DNA from: Hippopus hippopus
Lineage: Eukaryota > Mollusca > Bivalvia > Cardiida > Cardiidae
DNA length: 64,000 nt
Direction: 5' to 3'
Assembly: GCA_946811185.2 (NCBI GenBank)
Contig: OX328113.1
Coordinates: 18,498,521-18,562,520 of the forward strand
Part shown: piece by piece, positions 9,434-21,400 of the stretch
Numbering within the stretch: position 1 is the stretch's first letter
Layout of the letters: each line of letters begins with the position of its first letter
Program-made: the position numbers and the translations under genes
Notes under the pieces: generated by a model
The model's database searches: none
What the model saw: only the letters and a program-made list of their open reading frames with translations
Told to the model about the DNA's origin: nothing

Positions 9434-12400
9434 CTGAAAATAGAGAGTAGAACTGTTGTTATGGCAACCAAGGATCAGATCATTGTTAGAGTTGTGAAAG
9501 CATGTGCTGTTTTTGTAAATATCGAATCCTTTACAAAGCCAAAGCAACCCATGTTTTAACCCTTTACCACACAATCCCGAGTTTTGACAACCCTGAGAAG
9601 GAAGGCTTTTGAAAACATTGTGGGAAAAAGAGAAAATGCTGGTAACCAGGATTTTCTCTTGTTCCTACAATAATTTCTACCTCCTTAAGGATATATTCTG
9701 TTATTTGAAAAGCATTTGAAGTGTTGTCTGTAAATTCCTTCCATATGGGAGAGTATAAGATTTTGCCATGTGCTTAAGGACCCTCAGAAAGAAAGCCTTT
9801 GAAAAGGTGAAAACCCTGGTAATCTGCCTTTGTACATGATCTATCATTACACCACAATAATTTCTACTCTACTAGAGCCCAAACATCAACATTTAAGCAA
9901 CATGTTGAATGCATTTGCCTTGAATACGGTCAAGTCTATTTTGCTATCTGGTAATGAGTTAATGATGAATCTTTTTATTTGTTTGCTTGATTGTTTGTAT
10001 GGTGTTTAACGCTGTTTTCAACATTATTTCTGTAATTTCAGATTCATCATGGTAGCCAGTACACCTATCCATGTTTTTCTTGAGTTTCTTTTACCAGTAC
10101 TTAGCACAACGTTCTGCCCAAGCCACTGGCTGTTTTTCCACATGAAAATCGCCCAAAAAATCTTGAAGAGTGAGAGGAATGAATCCTCTCCCAACAACAA
10201 TCATTAATCCATGGAAAGAAATTGACCAAGCTGGAGAATCAAATGAGTGAGCCCCTCGGATTAACCCTTTACCACACAATCCAATGTTTAAACAACACTA
10301 AGAATAAAGGCTTTTGAAAAACATTGTGGAGAAGGATGAAAATGCTGGTAACTAACATTTACTCCTTTTCCCACAATGTTTTTTACACTTTCAAAGAGAA
10401 ATTTCAGTTTTTGAGTCACATCTAATTTGTTGTCTGCAAATTAATTCAAAGGTCTAAAATTTTGTTGTTTGATCTAAACTTAACTCTTTACCAACCAACA
10501 AATTCAAGACCCTTCTAAATTGAAACCTTCAGCAGATGATAGTTTTGAAAGTTATAGAAATAAACTGAAGCTCTTTGTAAGGGTAAAAAACATGGTGTGA
10601 AAAGGAGAAAATGCTAGTAATCAGCATTTTCTCCTATTTCCACAATGTTTTCAAATGCCTCCTTCCTCAAGTGTCCTTAAAACTTAGGATCTATAAAAAC
10701 ATAAGCCATGTACGCTACAAACAGAGCTACTGAGCTTGGAGAAACTTTTAATGCTATAGCTACCAATACTTACTGCCCAGCCCCAACACTCAGGGACTCA
10801 TTGTTTCCCTTCATAAAGAAGTTGTTTTCTCCTGTCCAGTTGAAGACTTTAAATTCGGGATAAAATGTGTACAAAAACGTCTCCCCAGTTCCGTAGAAAC
10901 TGTCACTGACTTTCAACTCGCATGAAGTTAGGGCACCAAATACCTGCGTAAATCGTATCAGATCATTTTACTCTTTACCACATGACAAAATTTTAGACTA
11001 GTCCAATTTAAATGTGGCTGGAATAATTAGATTTTTTGTCTGAAAGAGTTGAAAACATTGTAGGCAAAGGAGAAAATGCTTGTTACCAGTATTTTCTCCT
11101 TTTCCTACAATGTTTTCAAAAGCCTTTTTTCCAAGGTTTGTTAAATGATTGATTGACAGAGTGGTGTTTTAATGCCACTTTCAACTTTATTTCAGTCATC
11201 ACAGCGACAGCTCACATATTCATATACATGTATTTCCTGAGTATCACCAGTACAAGGCAAGGGCTCTGAAATGTCTTGCCCAAGGACATTCCCACAAAAA
11301 ACCAAGTGAATCCAGAGAGGCTCAAGGGCCTCCTGGTCACTAGTCCTACACTTTACCACTGGGCCAGGCAGGACTCTCCAGGGTTGTTAAAACTTTGGAT
11401 TGTGTTGTAAAGGGTTAATTGACATTTCCCACTTTCACACTTTGACAGGATCCCTATGGATACAAAACAAGAATCAACAAGAGAGCCATGATGGCTCTAG
11501 ATCGCTCACTTGGTCAGAATTGTACAAATGAAATGTTGGCAATATAAAGTGCATGCTTAGTCTAGATCTAGATTTAAAAGTAACACAGCCTCTGAATTGC
11601 TATACCATTTCGTTCAGCAAATCAGAAGTTGCATTCTGTTGAATGTAAGAACATTGCTGAGAATTAGAATATGAATGCAATTTAGAATGGTTGAAGCATT
11701 GGCTATACCATATATTCACCAACCATTCTTAAGAATATTCTTTAGATTATTCTAGATTTAAAACATAACACAAGTTCTGAATTGCTAAACCAAACGGTTT
11801 AGCCAATCAGAAGTTGTGTTACATTCAAATTTAAAAATTCTTGAGAATTAGACAAAGAATAGTCTTAAGTATGGTTGTTTAATACAGACCCAAAAGTTGC
11901 ATTCTGTTGAAAGTAAGAATATTGCTGAGAATTAGAATAAGAATGCAATGGATGATACATACTGAAGAGGAAAACCTGAGTTACAAGCTTTTGCTTTTTG
12001 CTCTTGAAAAGGTAAAATTCAAGCTAGAAACAAAATAAAAATCATGGCATGTTTATATTGTCACTTACATTATCATTTATGTCTTTCACCACCAGGAGAA
12101 TTGGGCTTTCAAGGTCATGCATCTCTCTAAACAAGGTTTTTAGGGAGAACCCATGGGTTTCTGTGCTATATATGAGGGTCCAAGGGTAGCCAACTGTACG
12201 CCCTGGCATCATTTGACTTAACTGTAACATGGAAACAAAAGCAACATGTGTGAATGCCAACTGTCTGCTACAGTTGCTCTTTCAGAGAAAATTCCAAGTG
12301 AAAAAGCCGGCATAAATGTGTAGAAATATATAAAGATTATCGCCCTTTGTTGTTTGAGTTTCTCTTTTGATAGTAAACAAGTAAGGCCTAACAAAAAATA

Positions 12401-15400
12401 TCTGTGCTTAGGGTTTCGGTCCAAGATGCTGTAGGTAGGGTGGGTATGGATTTTTTTTCCCCCAGAAACTTTTACATGGACCATGTACCAAAATCACACC
12501 CAACAGATTTTTAATCATAGTGTAAAAAGTATAGGGTCAGTAGCATTTTCCAGGTAAGGTCGGGAAACCCTAAACACAGATATTTTTTTGATAGGCCTAA
12601 TCCAAGTTTTGAAGTAAATAATTATCTTCATTAATTCTTTCCTAAAAATATATCTTTGTCACTTCCAGACTGAACGTAACTATAGTAGACAGATTCGAAA
12701 TTGAAACAAATGAGCTGTTGTTCTCTGATTGGGTAGAAAACATTGTGGGAAACGGAGAAAATGCTGGTTACCAGCATTTTCTCCTTTTTCCACAATGTTT
12801 TTAAAAGCCTTCTTCTTCAGGGTTGTTAAAACTTGGGATTGTGTGGTAAAAGACTAATAACATAGATATGAGAAAACATCAAAGTTTTTGCACGACAATG
12901 ACATGAATGAAGCTATGACAACAGCTCCAGTTTTCTTCCAAAACACTGTAGCTTGTGATGCTGAAGTCTTATCTAAATTAGTGGTCAATTGTATAAAGCA
13001 GCCACTTATGTAAAGCAATCATTAATCTAACTTTCTTATTCCTACTTTTGACTGTACATGTAATATTTCTGTATGTTAACACTACAAGAAGATAAAATTC
13101 ACGTTGAAATCATTGGCAGACAACAAATCAAAATGTTGTTCAGAGCATGAGATTTGTCTGGGAAGGTAGATACCATTTTGGGAAAAGGACAAAATGCTGG
13201 TTTCCAGTATTTCTCCATACTTTCTAAAGATAGCAATCTATTACAACACTCTGATACTCAGTGCTAATAAAGCATTCTGTCATTATTTTTAGCCAATCAG
13301 AAGCTTTGTTAAAACTGAAAATTCACCTTTAAAACATGAGTTTCCATTGGCTGATATGTGTGTATATTTTACCTTTGAAATTTTCTCGTCATCAAGGATC
13401 ATAGATTCTCCGATCAAGTCTGGCAAAGGCAAAGGTTCATGGTAAACAATAGATCTTCTTCTTTCTGCCTCGAATTTGCTGATAATCTGTGAAGACAAAT
13501 GACAAATGTTTAGCCTACAGGAAACTGAAAACATATGCAGACAGCAAATAAACTGTCACAAATTCAGGACTTTGTCTTTCCAACGGTGGAAAACTTTATG
13601 GGAAAAGGAGTAAGTGCCGATTACCCACATTTTCTGCTTTTCCAACAATGATTTCCAAAGTTTTTTTATACTGGAGGTTAAAACAGGATTATTTGGTAAA
13701 TAGTTAAAAGGTGTTTTATGCTGCATATCCATGTCTTTATTCATTTTACCAGTCACTGGCTAGCATTCTGTACTCTGTAGAGCCTTGCCAAAGGAAACTC
13801 CGATATAAATAGAATCATGTTTAACCGTTTACCACACAATCCCGAGTTTTAACAACCCTGAGGAAAAAGCCTTTTGAAAACAATGTAGGAAAAAGAGAAA
13901 ATGCTGATACCCAGCATTTTCTCCTTTTCCCACAATTTTTTCTATCCTATCAAAGACAAATCTCACCATATAAGCAGTATTAAATATGTCGTCTACCAAT
14001 GCTTTCAATTTGGATCAATTCAACAATTTGTCGTTTGGTAAAAGAGTTAATCCTTAGGGTGTCAAATAAACTAAACGCACATTTCAGTCTATAATAGAAA
14101 TCTCTAATAAGTGCAATATCAAGTTTACTTTAGTTCAAACAAGATGAAAAGACCATGTAGATCAAAGATCAGACTGCATGTTTTGTGCTGTCTGGTTTTT
14201 CATCTATACCGGCCCTGAAAGCAACAAAAGTAGTGAATGGAGTTTAACTCTTTACCAAACAACAAAATTTTAGACTGGTCCAAATTGAAAGCACTTGCAG
14301 ATGACAAAATAAACGTAACTCAAAAATTGAAATTTATTTCCAGCAAGGTAGAAAACATTGTGGAAAAAGGAGAAAATGCTGTTTACCAGCATTTTCTCCT
14401 TTTCCCACATTGTTTTCAAAAGGCTTCTATCTCAGGGTCGTAAAAACCAGGGATTGTTTGGTAAAGGGTTAAATGGTTAATTATACTAAACAAAAGCCTT
14501 AACTACTATGCCACAGAGGACCCACTCTTCACGACTCTGAAAGAGAAGGCTTTTGAAAACATTGTGGGAAAAGGAGAAAATGCTGGTAACCAGCATTTTC
14601 TCCTTTTCCCACAATGTTTTCTGACCTTTTAGACACAAATTAAATCGTTTGAGCCACATTTGATTTGTTGTCTGCCAATGCTTTGAATTTGGACCAGTCT
14701 AAAATATTTTCGTGTGGTAAAGAGTTAAATACTATGCCACAGAGGACCCTAAAAATTAAGAGAGGAGGGTTACCATAACAACATTACATTCACTATTTTC
14801 TTTTATAAATAGTAGGAATGTATACGACCCTTAATTGCTGTAGCAAAATGGGGTTTAATGCATCTCTGTGATGCATGATACTGTGCAAGTCATCACATAA
14901 TTATGGATCCATAAAATCCATTTTGTATAACAACAGACTGAATCATTAGGTGCACTGGTCCTTTAACATGTGAAAAATTGACTATAGCAAAAAGTTTCAA
15001 CCCAGGTCAGCCTGCACGGACTTTTCCCAAAAAATTTTCAAAAATGTAATTTCCCAGGGTCATTAATACTCATAAACCTGGACTGACAAAACTGAAGAGA
15101 TCCTTGTTGTAACAATGTGAAACACATGAATGTTAGTGACCTACTTTTAGACTGACTTAATCCATCTTTTAATTTGTCAGAGAGATCATCACGACAAATA
15201 TTCTGACGGAGTTTCATGAGTATCGGGCAGTAAATATGGCCTCTAGAGTGCAAACAAGGTTTTACTACAACTTGGCCCAGGGATCTACTTTTTGACTCGA
15301 CATGACCAAATTTCACGTTTGTCCGAGATGGCATCAAGACAAACATTATGATCAAGTGTAATGAGTATCAGGCTGCAAATGTAGCCTCTAGAGTGCACGT

Positions 15401-18400
15401 AAGGTTTCTCTAGGATTTGGCCAAGTGACCTAATTAATTACTTTTTGACATATGCTTACTTTTTGACTTATGACCCAATTTCAAACTTGTGAGAGATATT
15501 GTCAAAACAAATATTCTAACCAAGCTTCTCGAGTATCAGACAGAAAATGATGCCTCGAGAGTGCACTAAGATTTGGCCAAGTGACCTACTTTTTGACCTG
15601 AGATGACCCAATTTCAAACCTGTGTGAGATATAATCAAAGCAAACATTCTGACCAAGATTCATGAGTACTGGGCTGAAAATAAGGCCCCCAGAATGCTCA
15701 CACTGTTAATCTAAGGTTTGGCAAAGTGACCTATTTTTTGACCCGACGTGACCCACTTTTGTACTTGTCTGAGATATCATCAAGACAAACGCTATGACCA
15801 AGTTTCATGAGTATTTTGCTGAAAATGTGGCCTCTAGAGTGCACATATGGTTTTTCTAAGATTTGGTCCAGTTACCTACTTTCCGACCCGGAAATGACCA
15901 AGACAAAGATTCTGAAAAAGTTTCATGAGTATTGGACTGAAAATGTGACCTCTAGAGTGCACATATGGTTTTTCTAAGATTTGGTCCAGTTACCTACTTT
16001 CCGACCCGGAAATGACCAAGACAAAGATTCTGAAAAAGTTTCATGAGTATTGGACTGAAAATGTGACCTCTAGAGTGTCTCAAGGTAATTGTTGACACCC
16101 GGACGACAGACAACACAGTTTGCATACAGTACAGTACGTACAATGGACACAGCATGATCACAAAAGCTCACCTTGAGCACCTTAAGCTCAGGTGAGCTAA
16201 AAATGTGGAAGGTCTTTTAAACCTCGAAAAATGAGGATCTTGTCCGCCGTGGGTTCGAATCCCACCAGATGCGGTTTGTGTTTCAGCCATGCATTTCTTC
16301 ATTTGTTTCTTTGTTACGGACTTTGTTCATTAGATGGGGGCTGCTCCGGGATTGGCCATTGAGCCATTAATCCCATTTGTTGTCCAAAAACGGACATTTG
16401 TCGTCTAAATAACAGACTTACTGCCTAATAAGGCTTTGAGTCATCAATAAATGATGACTTTAAGAGGGGGTGTGTTACGGCAGACCACTCCTTCATGCAT
16501 GGCTTCGTCCTGATTTAAATACAATACCTAACAACTGCGTTAGGGAGATATCTCTTTAGCTCAGTGGTTATGGTATTGGTCTTTTAAACCTCGAAAAACG
16601 AGGATCTTGTCCGCCATGGGTTCGAATCCTGCCAGATGCGGTTTGTGTTTCAGCCATGCATTTCTTCATTTGTTTCTTTGTTACAGACTTTGTTTGTAAG
16701 ACAGTTAAAAGACACATTTATGCATGATGGACAAATGGTCATAACATAAGCTAATTGGCCTTTGGCCAGTAAAGCTAAATATTACTGGTATAGACAAAAA
16801 TTGAAGAAGATAGTAAAAAAGTGACTTAACAAGACAATGACACTATATTTATAATCCACTGCAAAACATTATGTCTTGGCACTATATAAACAAGAGGGCC
16901 ATTGGCCCTAAAGTGCTCACCTAAGTAAAGTCATCTAGGGTTAATAAAGCTGAAGAGATCCTGATTTTAATGATGTAAAATGCATTTAAGTAAGAGACCT
17001 ACTTTATTAACCAAAGAGACCTAATTTCAAACATGTTCAAGATATTATCAAGACAAACATTCTGACAAAGTTTCAAGAGTATAAGGCTGAAAATGTGCCC
17101 TCTAGAATGCAAAAAAGGTTTTTCAAAAATTTAACCCAGTGACCTACTTTTTGATCTGACATGACCCAAATTCAAACTTGTCCGAGATATCAAGATGACC
17201 TTTCTGACCAAGTTTCAGTACTTGAGTACCAGGGTGAGAATATGGCCTCTACAGCAATCACAAAGCTTTTCTAAGATTTGGCCCCATTACCTACTTTTTG
17301 ACCTGTCATAATCCTATTTCAAACATATCTGAGACATCAACACTCTGACCTTGTTTCATGTGTATCAGACTGAAAATGTGGCCTCCAAAGTGCATACACG
17401 GTTTTTCAAAGATTTGGCCCCGCAACCTACTTTTTGACCGGACATGACCCAATTTCAAAGATATCATCAAGACAAACACTCTGACCAAGTTTCATGACTA
17501 TCAGGCTGAAATTGTGGCCTCTAGAGTGCACACTAGGTTTTTCTAAGATTTGGCCCGTGACCTACTTTTTGACCCACATAACCCAATTTTGAACTTGTCC
17601 AAGATATCATCAATAAGAACATTCTGAATGAGTTTCATGAGTATCAGGCTGAAAATGTTGCCTCCAGAGTGCACACAAGCTCTTTCCTAGATTTGGCCCA
17701 TGACCTACTTTTTGACCCCACGTGACCAAATTTCGAACTTGTCTGAGATATTTTCAAGACAACCAGTCCAACCAAGTTTCATGACTATCAGGCTGAAAAT
17801 GTGGCCTCTATAGTGCACAGAAGGTTTTTCTAAGATTTGGCCTGGTGACCTACTTTTTGACCCCATATAACCCAATTACGAACTTGTCCAAGAAATCATC
17901 AATAAGAACATTCTGAATGAGTATCAAGAGTATCAGGCTGAAAATGTGGCCTCTAGAGTGCACACAAGCCTTTTCTACAATTTGGCCCACTGACCCACCT
18001 TTTTACCACATGTGACCCAATTTCCGACTTGTCTGAGATATTATCAAGACATTCATTCTGACCAAGTTTTATAAATATCTGACTGAAAATGTGGCCTCTA
18101 AAGTGCACACAAGGTAAATGTTGATGACAGCACGATGGATGACACAAGTCGCAAGACAGACATAGCACGATCACAAAAGCTCACCTTGAGCACTTCGTGC
18201 ACAGGTTAGCTAATAATCCACTGCAAAACATTATGTCCCTTATACCTAGATTATATCTATATTTTTTCCAAGATATTCTAACCATTTTGTAATTGATTGC
18301 TTGATTGTTTGGTGTTAACACCCCTTTCAACATTATTTCAGTTACATTGTGGCAGCCAGTGCACCTATCCATGCTTTCCTTGAGTTTCTTTTACCAGTGC

Positions 18401-21400
18401 TTGGCACAATGTTTTGCCCAAGTCACTTGCTGCTTTTCCCACATAACAATGATCAGCAATGAGAGAGGAACAAATCCTGTCGCAATGACTATCATCAATC
18501 CTCGTAAGAAATTTGTACCCTATCAAATGTGTTACTGGGGCTCGGCACTATCCATTTTGTCTTTCAACAAAGAATAAGAGCAATCATTTTTCCCAATTTG
18601 GTGCCACACATGGAAACACAACAAACAATTAAAATTTACTTCAAACATCAGATATGGCCTGAAATTAGCTGTGTTTCCACTAACGTTGCAAACCTTTATT
18701 AATGGCCACCTCTCAACAGCAGCCACCTCCCTTTGACAGCCAGTGTCTCTGCATAGTGCAGTATTATTATACAAAGGAGTCATGCTTCAAGAAAACGGGT
18801 TTAATGCATTTCGCAAAAAAGTATCAACCTTAGTCAAAATAGTCGTTTTTCTGCATGTCAAAGGACTAAACTATCTCATGACTCGGTAGTAAAATAACTC
18901 TGATTTTCATGGATCAAGATTTTTGTGATGACTCTCTTGGAATAAAGGATCACAGAGATTCATTAAACTCCCTTTTCCCAGAGCACCCCTTTCATGTACA
19001 TGTATTTAACCTCTGCATAGCGGTAGCCTCCCAACAACAGTTACTCTTATGCAACCCCATGAGTGGCAGTTTTTGAGAGGTTGTGCTGTATACCAGTATG
19101 AACAGGTCAGGTATTCTTTAATCATTGTCATGGGGTGTCCTCATGTTTAGACACCTCTGAGCCCTGGCCTTATACTGATGGAAGTCAGGGATTAAATGAG
19201 ATTAAATGAATGCTGAATTTATATTTGAAAGTGGCATAAAACACTTCAACCAAATGATAAATCAACCATGCTGTGGCAAAAAGGGGTTTAATGCATCTCT
19301 AAAATGCATTATATCAAGCAAGTAATCACATAATTATGGATGCATGACATCCATTTAGTACAACTCTTGACTGGATCTGGAGGTAGAATGGTCCTTTGCC
19401 ATACAGAAATTTAACGAAAGGCAAAGAGTTTCAACCCATATGCTGACATGGGTTGATACTATTTGGAGATTCATTGACCCTTTTCCACACAATCCCAACT
19501 TTTAACGACCCGGCGAAGAAAGCTTTTGAAAACATTGTGGGAAAAGGAGAAAATGCTGGTAATCAGCATTTTCTCCTTTTCCCAAAATGTTTTCTATCCT
19601 ATCTTTTCTCCTTTTCCCACAATGTTTTCCACCCTATCAAAGAAAAATTGCGCCATTTGAGCCACATTGAAATTTTCGTGTGCAAATGCTCTCAATTTGG
19701 ACAAGGCTAAAATTTTGTTGTCTGGTAAAGGGTAAACCATCTTTTCGCAGAGCATGGCTCAAGGGGTTAGAAATTTGGTCGATCTAGCTAGTGGAAACAC
19801 AACTTTCACTTTCTTTTTTTTTTTAGGCCTAAGCAGTTTGAGAAGGAGAAAGGTTTTGTATTAGGAGAGATTCTGGGCCCAATATCTCAAAGCACTTTAA
19901 GTGCTACGATCATCGTAAACCGACCTTAAGTCCCTCGTAAGCATTTTGCCGGCTCTCTCAAAACATCGCAACTTAAGGGCCAATCATAAATCCGATCTTA
20001 AACAACGACCACTCCGCAGCTACCTTAACGTAATCGTAGGCTGTTTTCAGCAATGCATAAAACGTGGTGTAGTGGTTTATTTTTCAAAATGACATTATTT
20101 TTTCACGTGAACAGACCTCACGTAAGAAACAATATAGCTCGGCGAGTTTTTGGGACAGAATGAATCCCTTGGATGACATGGAATTAATTAGAAAATACCG
20201 CCTCGACCGAGGATCAATTGTTACCCTCTGCAATGTTCTTGTGGAGCACTTCAAAGAACAAGAGGGCTACTGGCCCTAAAACGCTCACCTGTATAAAGTT
20301 ATCTAGGGTTGATATAACTAAAGAGATCCTAGTTGTGATGATGTAAAACATGCCATTGTAAGTGACCTACTTTTTAACTGACTTTTCCAACTTGATGAAG
20401 ATATCATCAAGACAAACATTTTGGTTGGCTGGTTTTATGACTTTTAAGGATAGGGCACCCTAATGGGATTGGTGTAACATCGCCTTTCATCGAAAAAAAA
20501 AAAAAGAATGTACGGATTCGGCTAAGACTCGGGTAATCCGTAATCGATCGGCTGATAGATGCTGCTTCCCCGCATCGATTACGGATTACCCGAGTATTAG
20601 CCGAACCCGTACGATTTTGGTGATGGAGGGTGATGTTACATGAATTCCATTAGGGTGCCCTATCCTTAACGTTGTTTTCAACATTATTTCAATTATATCG
20701 CGGCTGCCAGCACACCTATCCACACTTTCCAGGACTTTCTTTTACCAGTACTCCGCACAATACTCTTTCCAGGCCACTGGCTGCTTTCCCACATAACCAT
20801 CGACAAAACAATGTCAGCTGTGAGAGAGGAATGAATCCTGTTGAGATGACTATCATCAGTCCTCATAAAGAAATTGGCCAAGCCGGGGATCGAACCAGCG
20901 ACAAACATTTTGACAATGATTCATGAATATCAGACTGAAAATGAGGCCTCTAGACTGTACACAAGGTTTTCTAAGATATGGCCCAGTGACCAACTTCTTT
21001 GATCTCTTGTGACCAAATTTCAAATTTGTCTGAATTATCGTCAAGGTAAACATTTTGACAATGTTTCATGAGTGTCAGACTGAAAATTTGGCCTCTAGAC
21101 TGAGATTTAGCCCAGTGACCAACTTTTGAATCTGTTTCGACCAAATTTCTAACTTGTCCGAGATAGCAACAGAACAACCATTTTGACAATGCTTCATGTG
21201 TATCAGACTGAAATGCAGCCTCTTCAGTGCACCCAAGGTTTTTCTAAGGTTTGCCCCAGTGACCTACTATGTTAAATGACTTGACCCAATTTCAATCTTG
21301 TCAGAGATATCATCAAGACAAATATTCTGACCAAGTTTCAAAAGTATCAAACTAAAAATGTGGCCTATAGAGTGCACACAAGGTTTTTTTCTAGGATTTG

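Noticed and set aside
16546..16645. A possible functional tRNA-Lys gene
   Set aside because: A and B boxes and a Lys-like loop are present, but a long extra segment separates the anticodon and T arms, the acceptor stem does not pair, and the sequence is part of a dispersed repeat.
18673..19800. Possible element bounded by GTGTTTCCACTA and its inverse
   Set aside because: The 12-bp match has no clear target duplication, and the interior is a patchwork of known repeats, so it was left as a note only.
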